From Sideroxyarcus sp. (GTDB lineage Bacteria > Pseudomonadota > Gammaproteobacteria > Burkholderiales > Gallionellaceae): a stretch of DNA of 64,000 nt. This document shows, piece after piece, positions 1 to 9,009 of the stretch; the stretch's first letter is position 1; every line of letters begins with the position of its first letter. The notes under the pieces are model-generated. The model saw only the letters and a program-made list of their open reading frames with translations, searched no databases and was not told the origin of the DNA. Both the position numbers and the translations under genes were made by a program. The stretch covers positions 1 through 64,000 of the forward strand of contig JAUSBC010000029.1 in NCBI GenBank assembly GCA_030652215.1, read 5' to 3'.

Positions 1-27
1 AATTCTTTCGCACTATCATCTCGTTTT

Positions 28-45
28 GTGCGATTTAATTCGCAC
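28..45. repeat. short palindrome GTGCGA-N6-TCGCAC followed by CTACA
   Basis: Six-base arms flank an AT-rich centre, followed by CTACA. A second copy with the same flank (GTGCGAAT-GA-ATTCGCAC, then CTACA) lies at 52051-52068, so this is a dispersed short palindrome family. Its function is unknown. Confidence 0.6.
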
Positions 46-65
46 CTACACAACACCGCGAAACC

Positions 66-150
66 GTCCCTTCCCCCTGGCAGGGGGAAGGCTAGGATGG
101 GGGTTGAATCGGTGAGGGAGTAACGTTTCTACCCCACCCCGGCCCTCCCC
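66..150. repeat. GC-rich dispersed inverted repeat, copy 1 (right arm incomplete)
   Basis: The left arm has C-rich and G-rich halves around CCCCCTGGCAGGGGG, then GGCTAGGATGGGGG. A middle TAACGTTTCTACCCC is shared with the copy at 3626-3725. The right arm stops at GGCCCTCCCC without the terminal palindrome found in the copies at 3626 and 9010. It lies just upstream of the molybdate transporter gene. Confidence 0.75.
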
Positions 151-203
151 GGAATGTTGAGACAGGTTCACTATTTGGACTGCACAGCAAACAGCTTCAA
201 AGC

Positions 204-1373
204 ATGGAACTCAACATGGATCAGAACGCAACAACCACCCCCACCAAAAACCGCTTCGACCTGCACGAACTGGCCGGTGCCTTCGGCGACCTCGGCACAT
301 TGATCCCCTTCGTCGCCGCGTATATCTCAATCCTGAAGATGGACCCCAGCGGCATCCTGCTTGCCTTCGGTTCAACCTTGATCATAGTCGGCTGGATCTA
401 CCGCACCCCGTTCCCGGTACAACCGATGAAGGCCATTGGTGCCGCAGCCATTACCCAAACAAGCCAGATGGCGGCGCTGACCTCCTCCACAGTGATGGGC
501 GCCGGTGTGGTGACCGGGCTGCTCTGGCTGCTGCTCAGCGCGACCGGCCTTGCGCACCGCCTTGCGCGCTGGGTACCGCGTCCTGCACTGGTGGGGGTAG
601 TGATGGGACTCGGATTCAGCTTCATGCTCGAAGGCATCCGCATGATGGCGCAGAGCCCATGGACAGGCGCCGCCCTGCTCGTTCTAACTTTGGTGCTGCT
701 GGCGCGTTCGCGTTTTCCGGCGATGGTGGTGCTGCTCACCGTCGGAGCAGTCATTGCGCTGATCAACCAGCCGACACTCGCCCACGAACTCGCCGCCATC
801 CGTTTCTCGCCCCACCTGCCCGCATTCTCATGGCCGACACTCACCTGGAACGACCTCTGGGTCGGCGCCGTCTTCCTCGCGTTGCCGCAACTGCCGCTCA
901 CCTTCGGCAACGCGCTGCTCTCGATCAAAGACGAAAACAACCGATTGTTTCCGGACCGTCCGGTTACCGAAAAGCGTGTGGCCTTTTCCACGGGCGTGAT
1001 GAATTTGTGGTCGAGCGCAATCGGCGGCATACCCATGTGCCACGGCGCAGGCGGCATGGCCGGACATGTCAGGTTCGGCGCGCATACCGGCGGCTCGTCC
1101 ATCATGCTCGGCGTGGTTCTGCTGGCGACAGGCTTGTTTCTCGGGGACTCGGTGGCATTGCTGTTCAAGCTGTTTCCGCCCGCAGTGCTGGGCGTCATCC
1201 TGTTTCTGGCCGGCGTGCAACTCGCGCTGGGCGGCAAGGATGGCGGTCACGACAAGGCAGACCGCCTCGTCGTGTTGACCACGGCCGCCTTCGCCATCTG
1301 GAACGTGGGCATCGCCGTGTTGTTCGGCATATTCGTTTATCACGCGTCGAAACGGGGCTGGATAAGACTGTGA
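204..1373 (+). CDS. MOT1-type molybdate/sulfate transporter
   Basis: A 389-residue polytopic membrane protein of the MOT1 branch of the SulP superfamily, likely importing molybdate (or sulfate) across the inner membrane. Visible signatures are ELAGAFGDLGTLIPF near the N-terminus, PVQPMKAIGAAAI near residues 72-84, and the MCHGAGGMAGHVRFGA motif around residue 278, plus about ten hydrophobic segments. The ATG at 204 has only a weak ribosome site, and an in-frame ATG at 216 is an alternative start. It stands alone, but a molybdenum-cofactor gene set lies about 15 kb away on the other strand, which favours molybdate as substrate. Substrate choice is inferred from family and context. Confidence 0.85.
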   Translation: MELNMDQNATTTPTKNRFDLHELAGAFGDLGTLIPFVAAYISILKMDPSGILLAFGSTLIIVGWIYRTPFPVQPMKAIGAAAITQTSQMAALTSSTVMGAGVVTGLLWLLLSATGLAHRLARWVPRPALVGVVMGLGFSFMLEGIRMMAQSPWTGAALLVLTLVLLARSRFPAMVVLLTVGAVIALINQPTLAHELAAIRFSPHLPAFSWPTLTWNDLWVGAVFLALPQLPLTFGNALLSIKDENNRLFPDRPVTEKRVAFSTGVMNLWSSAIGGIPMCHGAGGMAGHVRFGAHTGGSSIMLGVVLLATGLFLGDSVALLFKLFPPAVLGVILFLAGVQLALGGKDGGHDKADRLVVLTTAAFAIWNVGIAVLFGIFVYHASKRGWIRL

Positions 1374-1722
1374 GCTGAATGATTGGCATGGCGGCAAGTC
1401 TCGGGCAGGCCGTTTGTCGGCCTTACTCGCATATCGGCCAAGTTTGTGAAATTTTCCGGTTCCGCCTGCCCGTCCATATCCATACAACGCGCAGGGTTCG
1501 CTTGCGCACCGTGCCGACCACGGCAACCTTCGCCATCTGGAATTTTGCCCCCTCGTTTTTGCAGTACAGAAAGGCGATTCCATCATCGCAAAACACCCTC
1601 TATGTATTTCTACGTAATGCACAGGCATGAGGTATAGAGGAAGATGCAAAGCGTTTGGCACATAGACCAAAAGCGCTGTATCGGCAAGGTTCGGCATACA
1701 CGGAGTGTCTGTATTTCGTTCC
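1374..1722. other. non-coding stretch upstream of the chemosensory operon
   Basis: No convincing gene was found between the transporter stop and the promoter candidate of the next gene. Short open frames here lack ribosome sites and protein-like composition. Confidence 0.5.
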
Positions 1723-1752
1723 TTGTTTTTAGCACAGCGAAAAACGTATAAA
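1723..1752 (+). promoter_or_regulatory. candidate sigma-70 promoter of chemosensory operon
   Basis: TTGTTT at 1723-1728 and TATAAA at 1747-1752 are separated by 18 bases, upstream of the first operon gene at 1797. This is a sequence match only. No flagellar-type (sigma-28) or sigma-54 promoter was recognised here. Confidence 0.35.
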
Positions 1753-1796
1753 ACAATATTGTCCCAGGAGGATTCGCCACGTAACAGGGATACCTT

Positions 1797-2930
1797 ATGC
1801 AAGCTCTCGATGTGAGCAGCTTCTTCACACAAACCCGCCCGTTGCGGGCAACTGTGCTCATCGTGGACGACGACACTGCGAATCTGGGTATCCTTGGCAA
1901 CCTGCTCCAACCTCATCACAATGTTCTGGCAGCGCCTTCCGGGGAGCGAGCGCTGCAAATTTCCGCCAGCACCCCGAAACCCGATCTGATCCTGCTCGAC
2001 GTGCTGATGCCGCATATGGATGGCTACGGCGTACTCGCTCGCCTGCATGAAAATCCGGATACCCTCGATATTCCGGTCATTTTTGTCACCGGCCTGGATT
2101 CTGCGGATGACGAAGAGAAAGGATTGGCGCTCGGCGCGGTTGACTACATTGCCAAACCTTACAGTCCGCCGATTGTGCTGGCACGCGTGCGCACCCAGCT
2201 TGAACTCAAGCGCGCACGCGACTTGTTGCGCAACCAGAACATCTATCTGGAAGCCGAGGTGATGCGACGCATGCAAGACACCCTACTGGTCCAGGACCTT
2301 ACCATCAACGCCCTCGCGGAACTTGCCGAAACGCGCGACACCGAGACCGGCAACCACATTCGCCGCACGCAGAAATACGTACGCATACTGGCAAAGCGTT
2401 TGCAGCTCCATCCCAGCTTCGCAGGCTTCTTGACCGACAAGGCCGTCGAGCTGACGGCCAAATCCGCCGCGCTGCACGACATTGGCAAAGTCGGCATCCC
2501 CGATCACATTCTCCTCAAGCCCGGAAAATTGACGGAAGAGGAATGGGCCATCATGATGACCCATAGCATACTGGGTGCCATGGCCATCGAACGGGCCTTG
2601 CACAATGCCGACCGCCGTGTCGACTTTCTCGACATGGCGATGCAGATCGCGCATTACCACCACGAGAAGTGGGATGGCAGCGGTTATCCGGAGGGACTGC
2701 AAGGAGAAGACATCCCCATCCCCGCCCGGCTGATGGCTCTGGCCGATGTGTTCGATGCCCTCATTTCACGCCGCGTCTACAAGACCCCCATGCCCTACGA
2801 AAAAGCGAGGAGCATCATTGCCGCAGAGCGCGGACGCCACTTCGACCCGGATGTGGTCGATGCATTTCTCCTCAGCTTCGACGAATTCATAACTGTCGCC
2901 GAGACATACAGGGAGAGCGACGGTGAATGA
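1797..2930 (+). CDS. response regulator with HD-GYP c-di-GMP phosphodiesterase domain
   Basis: A 377-residue two-domain regulator. An N-terminal receiver (about 17-135) has acidic pocket VDDD and phospho-acceptor D68 in LILLDVLMP. A short helix links it to an HD-GYP domain (about 165-370) with HDIGK at 227-231 and GYP at 296-298 in KWDGSGYPEG. HD-GYP proteins hydrolyse cyclic di-GMP, and all signature residues are present. An in-frame stop at 1782-1784 fixes the start region. Its stop overlaps the cheR start by 8 bases, so it is the first operon gene. The receiver closely resembles that of the kinase at 13539-14837, suggesting module duplication. It may serve as the operon's output in place of CheY. 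Confidence 0.93.
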   Translation: MQALDVSSFFTQTRPLRATVLIVDDDTANLGILGNLLQPHHNVLAAPSGERALQISASTPKPDLILLDVLMPHMDGYGVLARLHENPDTLDIPVIFVTGLDSADDEEKGLALGAVDYIAKPYSPPIVLARVRTQLELKRARDLLRNQNIYLEAEVMRRMQDTLLVQDLTINALAELAETRDTETGNHIRRTQKYVRILAKRLQLHPSFAGFLTDKAVELTAKSAALHDIGKVGIPDHILLKPGKLTEEEWAIMMTHSILGAMAIERALHNADRRVDFLDMAMQIAHYHHEKWDGSGYPEGLQGEDIPIPARLMALADVFDALISRRVYKTPMPYEKARSIIAAERGRHFDPDVVDAFLLSFDEFITVAETYRESDGE

Positions 2931-4140
2931 CACTGCTTTTTTCACCAACGGCGAAACCTATTTTTTCCGCGATCATGGCCAGTTTGACTTGCTTCGACAG
3001 CGTCTGTTGCCCGAGCTGATTGAGCGCCGCCGGAAAACGAAGATCCTGCGCCTGTGGAGCGCCGGTTGCTCCAGCGGCGAGGAAGCCTATTCTCTCGCCA
3101 TGCTGGTGGACACGCTGTTACCGAAGCGAGACGACTGGGACATCCTCATCCTCGGCAGCGATATCGACGAGACTGCGCTTACAAAAGCGCGGCACGGACG
3201 CTATAAGCAATGGTCGTTCCGCATGGCCCCGCCCTCACTGAAGCAGTGCTATTTCCAACGCAAAGGGGACGAGTGGACGCTGGACAAACGCATCCGTGAC
3301 ATGGTGACGTTTCGCGCCTCCAACTTGATCGGCGAAACCTTTCCCGGTGCGAAATTGCGTGACATGGACCTTATCCTGTGCCGCAACGTATTCATTTATT
3401 TCGGTGCCATGGCGGTAGCCGCCGTTGCGGACAAACTGGCTGCCGCGCTAAATGAAGGCGGCTATCTGATGACCGCCCACACCGAACTCATCGGTCATCG
3501 CGTACGAGGTCTGCAGAGCAGATTGTTCGCGGAAGGCGTGGTGTATCAGCGGGCAGTTTCTGTGTCTGCAGTGACAAAACATGCGCCTAGCATAATCCCG
3601 AATATTCCATTAGAGCCTGGCTCGTTCCTTCCCCCTTGCAGGGGAAAGGCTAGGATGGGGGTAGAGTTATGGAACGGTAACGTTTCTACCCCCTCCCTAG
3701 CCCTCCCCCTGCAAGGGGGAGGGGATAAAACGGCTAGTACACAATCCACACCCAGCGCCCCAAGCGCACAAGACCTGCTTGCCTCAGCACGCGCCTTCGC
3801 CGACCGGGGCGACTACGATCAGGCAGGGCAAGTCTGCAGCCAGGCACTGAGCATTGCACCGCTCGCTCCGGAGCCTCATTTTCTGCTTGCACAGCTGGCG
3901 CAACTCAAGGGGGATTTCGAACAAGCCCGAATACTGCTGGACAAGACGATCTACCTCGATCCCCGTTGCGTGGCCGCCCATCTGGAATTGGCGGCACTTT
4001 GCGAGCGAACCGAAAACCTGCCGAGGGCGCAGACACTGCGGCGCGCAGCGCTGGAGATTGTCCGCGCATTACCTGGTGACGCGGTGATCGAACCTTATGA
4101 AACGACTGCGGCCGAGATGGCGCGGTGCCTTGCCCAATAG
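2923..4140 (+). CDS. cheR: CheR-type chemoreceptor methyltransferase with C-terminal TPR
   Basis: A 405-residue S-adenosylmethionine-dependent glutamate methyltransferase. It starts at GTG, preceded by GGGAGAGCGACG and overlapping the upstream gene by 8 bases. The catalytic domain (1-205) shows NGETYFFRD, the SAM loop WSAGCSSGEEAYSLAML, and ILCRNVFIYF. The usual N-terminal helical CheR domain is missing: the protein opens directly at the catalytic motif. A C-terminal part (about 285-400) holds tetratricopeptide-like helices, as in WspC/FrzF-type CheR proteins. Residues about 235-268 are encoded by a dispersed inverted repeat that runs through in frame and adds a proline/glycine-rich linker. 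Function as receptor methylase is well supported; the effect of the missing domain is unknown. Confidence 0.9.
   Translation: MNDTAFFTNGETYFFRDHGQFDLLRQRLLPELIERRRKTKILRLWSAGCSSGEEAYSLAMLVDTLLPKRDDWDILILGSDIDETALTKARHGRYKQWSFRMAPPSLKQCYFQRKGDEWTLDKRIRDMVTFRASNLIGETFPGAKLRDMDLILCRNVFIYFGAMAVAAVADKLAAALNEGGYLMTAHTELIGHRVRGLQSRLFAEGVVYQRAVSVSAVTKHAPSIIPNIPLEPGSFLPPCRGKARMGVELWNGNVSTPSLALPLQGGGDKTASTQSTPSAPSAQDLLASARAFADRGDYDQAGQVCSQALSIAPLAPEPHFLLAQLAQLKGDFEQARILLDKTIYLDPRCVAAHLELAALCERTENLPRAQTLRRAALEIVRALPGDAVIEPYETTAAEMARCLAQ
3626..3725. repeat. GC-rich dispersed inverted repeat, copy 2, inside cheR
   Basis: The outer arms read CCCCCTTGCAGGGG on the left and CCCCCTGCAAGGGGG on the right, with inner GGCTAGGATGGGGG facing CCCCCTCCCTAGCC. 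The centre shares TAACGTTTCTACCCC with copy 1. The element has no in-frame stop in the cheR frame and adds about 34 codons between the methyltransferase and TPR regions. Confidence 0.85.
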
Positions 4141-4151
4141 AGGGTGATGAC

Positions 4152-5165
4152 ATGAAACTCCAGCCTTTGCTGATTTTTGATCTTGATGGCGCACGCTTCG
4201 GCGTTGACGCGACGCGGGTGCAAGAATCCTTCTGGCTGCCCGAGCTGACGCCCGTAGAGGAAGCTCCGCTGTGGGTCGTCGGCCTTTTCTGCCTGCGCGG
4301 TCGAATGGTACCGGTCGCCGATCTCCATCTGCGCTTCGGCCATCCGGCGCGGCGCTATACGCCTGACGATCAGGTCGTGGTACTGGAAGCAGACCAACTG
4401 CAGTTGGGATTGATTGTCAGCGAAATTCGCGAAGTGATCGATCTGCCCGGTGACGCTATTCAGCCGCCCCAGTTCGATGCCGGGATTTCAGCCCCCGCCC
4501 ACCTGGTGGTGGGGCAGGCGCGGCTGGACGACGGCCTCGTGACCCTGCTTGATGTCGACCGACTGGTGCACCAGACCCATCTACATGAGGAACCCGCTTT
4601 TGCCGAAGAGGAACCGCAACTGGTGCCAACTGCCCATTTCTGTCCGGAAGCTACGCCCGCAGAACGCGCGCTGTTCCACACGCGGGCTCTGGCGCTAAGG
4701 GAAGCCGCAGCAGATGAGGAAGGTACGCGCCTGGGACTGGCGGTGGTGGAGATATGCGGCGAATACTTCGGCGTGGAACTCGCGGACGTACTGGAGTTCT
4801 GCAACATCGCCGAATTGAGCCCCATCCCCTGCTGCCCGCCGCACATTCTGGGAGCCATGAGCCTGCGCGGCGAACTGCTCTCCGTGATCGACCCGCGTTC
4901 CGCGCTCAACCTGCCGCTTGCCGCCAAAGGCAGCAAGGCCGTGGTCGCGCTCCTCGGAGAGCGGGCGGTAGGGATCGCCGTGGATGAAGTGCATGACGTC
5001 GTCTATTTGAAACAGGAAGAATTGCAGGCACCGCCTGCGGCGTTGCGCGAACTGTGCGGCGCATCGATCACCGGTACCGCACCGTATGCGGACAGGATGA
5101 TGACCGTACTGGACCTGCCTGCACTGCTGGCACGGGAAGAATGGATTGTTAATGAAGCTGTGTGA
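4152..5165 (+). CDS. double CheW-domain scaffold protein
   Basis: A 337-residue protein made of two CheW-like domains (about 1-145 and 190-330). Each shows the CheW pattern of a beta-rich fold with a conserved loop: VGLFCLRGRMVPVADL in the first, LGAMSLRGELLSVIDP in the second. CheW couples receptors to CheA, so a duplicated form could dock two partners or replace a separate CheV/CheW pair. The ATG at 4152 is chosen because AGAGGG lies a few bases upstream and it follows the cheR stop by 11 bases; an in-frame GTG at 4125 lies inside cheR. Translation is probably coupled to cheR. No fused receiver is present, so it is not CheV. Confidence 0.88.
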   Translation: MKLQPLLIFDLDGARFGVDATRVQESFWLPELTPVEEAPLWVVGLFCLRGRMVPVADLHLRFGHPARRYTPDDQVVVLEADQLQLGLIVSEIREVIDLPGDAIQPPQFDAGISAPAHLVVGQARLDDGLVTLLDVDRLVHQTHLHEEPAFAEEEPQLVPTAHFCPEATPAERALFHTRALALREAAADEEGTRLGLAVVEICGEYFGVELADVLEFCNIAELSPIPCCPPHILGAMSLRGELLSVIDPRSALNLPLAAKGSKAVVALLGERAVGIAVDEVHDVVYLKQEELQAPPAALRELCGASITGTAPYADRMMTVLDLPALLAREEWIVNEAV

Positions 5166-5180
5166 TCGAAGGAGAATGTC

Positions 5181-6656
5181 ATGTTCGAAAAAATGAAACT
5201 GCGCCAGCGCATCCTGCTGGGTTATCTGGCTCCGCTCCTGCTGCTGTTGTGCGCCATGAGCCTGGTGTTCTTCAACCTGCAGAAGGCGACGCATGCGGCG
5301 GCGGGAGTGGAAGCTTCGCATCTGACGATGGACGAAGCCAGAGACCTCGCCTATACCCTGACAAAGATACAGCGCGCCGCGCGCGGATATCTGCTGGTGA
5401 AGAATCCCACTTCGCGCCAGACTTTCATGGATAGCGAAAAGGACTTCGCCAGCCGCAGCGAAAAGCTTACCGGCAGCCGCAGCGAAAAGCTTACCGGCCT
5501 GGTGAAAGACCCGCAGCAGCAGGAGAATCTGCGCACCATGCTGAGCACGGGGCAAAGCCTGATCAAACTGGACAATCAATTCCTGACCTTGGTGGATGAA
5601 GGCAGGCAGGCAGAAGCCCAGGCCAAATTCCGTAGCGGAGAGGGCATCAAGGAATCGGCAGAAATAGACGCGCAGTGGAATCGTTTCAGGCAGCGTGAAA
5701 TCGAAATCGTGAAAGAACGCCAGGAAACCTACGATATGGCCATGCGTACGGTCGCCGATTCGATCATCTACGGCATGCTGGGCGCTATCGCACTGGCGGT
5801 CGTGATCGCCGTCTGGCTCGCCGCGGCGGTGAGCCGCAAAATCACGGCCAACGCGGCCCAGCTTTCCGCAGCCGCCAACGAAATCGCCGCCACTATTGCC
5901 CAACACGAGCGTACTGCCAGCCAGCAGGCTGCCGCAGCAAACGAAACATCCGCCACCATCGACGAACTGTCCACCTCTTCGCAAAAGACTGCCGAGCAGG
6001 CGGCGAATGCGGCAGCGGTGGCGGAAAAGGCCGGTACCGCCACCGCACAGGGCGACGAGACCACCCGTCAGGCGGTAGAAGCGATGAGCAGCCTCAAGGA
6101 CAAGATCGGCTCCATGGCCGAGCATATCCTGCATCTGGGCGAGCAGACCGTCCAGATTGGCAGCATCGCCACCGTACTCAAGGATCTGGCCGGGCAAATC
6201 AACATGCTGGCATTGAACGCCGCAGTGGAAGCCGCCCGCGCAGGCGAACATGGCAAAGGCTTCGCCGTGGTGGCGAGCGAAATACGCAAGCTCGCGGACG
6301 AGAGCAAAAAGTCGGCAGAACAGACAGCGCTGCTGGTTGCCGATGTCCAGAAGGCCACCAATTCCTCCATCATGATGACGGAAGAAGGCAGCCACACTGT
6401 TTCCGAGGTAACCAAACTGGTGCAGAAGGTCGCCGAACTGTTCAGCAATCTGGCCGGCCTCGCCGGTACCGCAAACGAAAATGCCCAGCAGGTCATGCTC
6501 AATGCCCGGCAGCAATCAGCCGCCTTCAATCAGGTGGTCGAGGCAACCAATAGCATTGCCGCCGGCACCAAGGAGACCGCTGCCGGAATCAGCCAGACCA
6601 AGATCGGCGTACAGAACCTGAACGAGGCGGCAGAAAATCTCAAGGCAATCGCGTAA
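5181..6656 (+). CDS. methyl-accepting chemotaxis protein
   Basis: A 491-residue membrane receptor. One transmembrane helix lies at about 10-32 and another at 194-217. They enclose a roughly 160-residue, mostly helical periplasmic domain resembling CHASE3 or four-helix-bundle sensors ([10 protein letters not shown]). The cytoplasmic hairpin tip at about 336-375 carries the conserved [17 protein letters not shown] and [15 protein letters not shown] segments that bind CheA/CheW. No clear HAMP domain follows the second membrane helix. The coding sequence contains a perfect 24-bp tandem duplication giving SRSEKLTG twice (residues 91-106). It sits 15 bases after the CheW gene and 22 before cheA, so it is likely the dedicated receptor of this pathway. 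The ligand is unknown. Confidence 0.93.
   Translation: MFEKMKLRQRILLGYLAPLLLLLCAMSLVFFNLQKATHAAAGVEASHLTMDEARDLAYTLTKIQRAARGYLLVKNPTSRQTFMDSEKDFASRSEKLTGSRSEKLTGLVKDPQQQENLRTMLSTGQSLIKLDNQFLTLVDEGRQAEAQAKFRSGEGIKESAEIDAQWNRFRQREIEIVKERQETYDMAMRTVADSIIYGMLGAIALAVVIAVWLAAAVSRKITANAAQLSAAANEIAATIAQHERTASQQAAAANETSATIDELSTSSQKTAEQAANAAAVAEKAGTATAQGDETTRQAVEAMSSLKDKIGSMAEHILHLGEQTVQIGSIATVLKDLAGQINMLALNAAVEAARAGEHGKGFAVVASEIRKLADESKKSAEQTALLVADVQKATNSSIMMTEEGSHTVSEVTKLVQKVAELFSNLAGLAGTANENAQQVMLNARQQSAAFNQVVEATNSIAAGTKETAAGISQTKIGVQNLNEAAENLKAIA
5451..5498 (+). repeat. perfect 24-bp tandem duplication within the MCP gene
   Basis: Two identical 24-bp units, 5451-5474 and 5475-5498, each encode SRSEKLTG in the periplasmic sensor part. 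It is in frame and preserves helical periodicity only approximately. The perfect identity suggests a recent event. Confidence 0.95.
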
Positions 6657-6678
6657 CCGGACAGGCGGGAGAAACGCC

Positions 6679-8982
6679 ATGATCGAAGACCATGAGCTGT
6701 ACAAGCTGTTCAAGGCAGAAAGCGAGGAGCACCTCGCCCGCCTTGATGACGGCTTGCTGCGCCTTGAGAAAACGCCGACCGATCAGGCATTGCTGGAAGA
6801 GGTGTTCCGCGAGTCACACAGTCTGAAAGGTGCGGCGCGCATGCTGGGGTTGGGCAAGATTGAAACGGCCGCACACAGCCTGGAAAGCATCTTCAATGCG
6901 GCGCGCAAGGGTGAGACACCGCTCATGCCGGATGTGATCGAACACATGAATGTTGCGCTGATCGATCTGAGACAGCATGTGCAGGATGCGCTGAGTGGAG
7001 AGCCATCGCCGACGCCAACTGAATTCGCGGACACGGCTCCTCCCTTACAGGTCGACGTGAATGCCGCTGATGCTCCACCAGCCACTGATACACCCCCACC
7101 CCTTGTTCCACCATTCGACGATCCCATTGACCACTCGACCACGCCTCCGGAGACCGGCAGTCAACTGGCTGGCAACAAACCGGCAGGCGGGCAAGTCGCA
7201 GGTGATGCGGCAGAGGGAGTTCAAGCAGTGAGTGGGGTTACGCGGGAAAAGCCAACTCCGGCCATTGCCGAACCTTTCCACATCGATACCGTACGCGTGG
7301 AAACCGGCAAGCTGGACGACCTGCTGACCCAGGTGGGCGAGCTCTCGGTGATTCAGGGACGGGCGCAGCACCGGCTGACGCTAATGGAGGAGCTATTGGA
7401 GCAATGGACCGTGCTGGAACGGAGCCGACGCAAACGCGGGGCAAGAGTATCCGTGCGGCACGAGCCGGAAAACGGGGCGCCGGCGCGCTTCGGCAGCCTG
7501 CTCAAACAGGCTCGCAATGGGCTCTTCGACGATAACGCACGCATGGAGTCTACCGTTCACCTGCTGGAAGATCAGGTGCGCGGCCTCCGCCTGTTGCCGC
7601 TGTCAACCGTGTTCGCGTTGTTTCCGCGCATGGTGCGCGACCTGGCCAAAGAACAGGGCAAACAAGCAGAACTGGTGATCGAGGGTGGCGACATCACCGT
7701 GGACAAGCGCATCCTCGAGGAAATGAAGGATCCCCTGATGCACCTCATTCGCAATGCCATCGACCACGGCATCGAGCTGCCCGCCGAACGCAAGCGACTG
7801 GGTAAACCGCGCAGCGCCACAGTCCGTTTAAGTGCTTCGCGCGACAATGCCAATGTGGTACTGCTGGTGCAGGATGACGGTCGCGGGCTGGACACGGCGG
7901 CGATCCGCCAGGAAGCGAAGAAACGCGGCCTTAACGACGAGGTGACGCTCGCAGCCATGAGCCCCGCACAGTTGCAGCAGATGATCTTCACGCCCGGATT
8001 CACCACCAGCACTTATGTCACCGAGCTGTCCGGCCGCGGCGTCGGGCTGGACGTGGTTCGCGTCAATGTGGAGCGAATGAAGGGAAGCATCCAGTTGGAA
8101 TCCGCAGGCGGCCAAGGTCTGAAGGTGCTGTTGCGCCTGCCGCTGAGTGTCTCTGCCACGCAACTCTTGCTTGCGAGCGCGGGCGATGGACTTTTTGGAC
8201 TGCCCGTCGAGTCTGTCTACACCTCGCGGCGCGTGCGCAAAGAAGATGTGTTCACCCTCGAAGGCCATCTGGCCATCATGCTGGATGGACAGGCAGTCAT
8301 CTCCGCCCGCCTCGCCGATCTGCTGGAACTGCCGGCCGTGGATCGCGCAACACCCGACGTTATGGCGTGCATCGTGCTCCAGGTGGGCGACGAACGGTTG
8401 GGCTTGCTGGCAGACGATCTGCTGGCAGAAGAGGAAGTGGTGCCCAAACCGCTCGGCCCCCCTTTGCGGCGTGTGCGCAATGTTTCCGCCCTGGCCATGC
8501 TGGGCAACGGCAAAATCTGCGCCGTACTGAACCCCGCCGACCTGTTGCGCACAGCCCACAAGACGGGCGTCGCCGCACGGAGCGAAGGCCACGAAATACT
8601 GCGTGAGGCTGCGAAGCCTGCCGTGTTGCTGGCGGAAGATTCGGCACTGATCCGCGCCATGGAAAAACGCATTCTCGAGGACGGCGGTTACGAGGTCGTT
8701 GCGGCTGTGGACGGCGTGGATGCGCTCAACGCGCTCGGCAGCCGTTCTTTCGCCGCCGTGGTGTCGGACATCATGATGCCCAACATGGACGGCCTCACCC
8801 TCACCGCGCGCATTCGCGCGGAGCCGCGTTACAAAGAGCTGCCGGTGATCCTGGTAACCAGCCTCGCCTCGGATGAAGACAAGCGGCGCGGCCTTGATGT
8901 CGGCGCCAACGCCTACATCCCCAAACCGACGTTCGACCAGCGCGTTCTGTTGGATACTTTGAAAAGATTGGTTGTGACATGA
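6679..8982 (+). CDS. cheA: hybrid CheA histidine kinase with C-terminal receiver
   Basis: A 767-residue chemotaxis kinase. The N-terminal Hpt domain has phosphorylatable H47 in RESHSLKGAARMLGL. A proline/threonine-rich linker runs from about 110 to 195. A CheA dimerisation/ATPase core follows, with the N box HLIRNAIDHGIE and a G-rich box ending in GVGLDVVR. Then come a CheW-like domain (about 485-620) and a C-terminal receiver (about 645-765) with acceptor Asp in VVSDIMMPNMDG. No classical P2 CheY-docking domain is evident, in keeping with the fused receiver and the absence of cheY nearby. It phosphorylates its own receiver, CheB and perhaps the operon's other receiver proteins. Autophosphorylation should be controlled by the upstream receptor and double CheW. 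Confidence 0.95.
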   Translation: MIEDHELYKLFKAESEEHLARLDDGLLRLEKTPTDQALLEEVFRESHSLKGAARMLGLGKIETAAHSLESIFNAARKGETPLMPDVIEHMNVALIDLRQHVQDALSGEPSPTPTEFADTAPPLQVDVNAADAPPATDTPPPLVPPFDDPIDHSTTPPETGSQLAGNKPAGGQVAGDAAEGVQAVSGVTREKPTPAIAEPFHIDTVRVETGKLDDLLTQVGELSVIQGRAQHRLTLMEELLEQWTVLERSRRKRGARVSVRHEPENGAPARFGSLLKQARNGLFDDNARMESTVHLLEDQVRGLRLLPLSTVFALFPRMVRDLAKEQGKQAELVIEGGDITVDKRILEEMKDPLMHLIRNAIDHGIELPAERKRLGKPRSATVRLSASRDNANVVLLVQDDGRGLDTAAIRQEAKKRGLNDEVTLAAMSPAQLQQMIFTPGFTTSTYVTELSGRGVGLDVVRVNVERMKGSIQLESAGGQGLKVLLRLPLSVSATQLLLASAGDGLFGLPVESVYTSRRVRKEDVFTLEGHLAIMLDGQAVISARLADLLELPAVDRATPDVMACIVLQVGDERLGLLADDLLAEEEVVPKPLGPPLRRVRNVSALAMLGNGKICAVLNPADLLRTAHKTGVAARSEGHEILREAAKPAVLLAEDSALIRAMEKRILEDGGYEVVAAVDGVDALNALGSRSFAAVVSDIMMPNMDGLTLTARIRAEPRYKELPVILVTSLASDEDKRRGLDVGANAYIPKPTFDQRVLLDTLKRLVVT

Positions 8983-9009
8983 GCGCGAAGAATCCATTAG
9001 CCGCCATAT

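Noticed and set aside
1655..1680. possible sigma-54 promoter (TTGGCAC) upstream of the chemosensory operon
   Set aside because: There is no TTGC element at the required spacing, so only half of the motif is present.
828..2276. 482-codon open frame on the minus strand across the transporter and HD-GYP genes
   Set aside because: Its sequence is histidine/arginine/glutamine-rich with no family pattern, and it is antisense to two well-supported genes with recognised motifs.
4695..6515. 606-codon minus-strand open frame under the CheW and MCP genes
   Set aside because: Shadow of high-GC coding on the other strand; glycine/cysteine-rich with no domain, while the plus frames carry intact chemotaxis signatures.
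7828..8997. 389-codon minus-strand open frame under cheA
   Set aside because: Antisense shadow; the CheA ATPase, CheW and receiver motifs are all on the plus strand.
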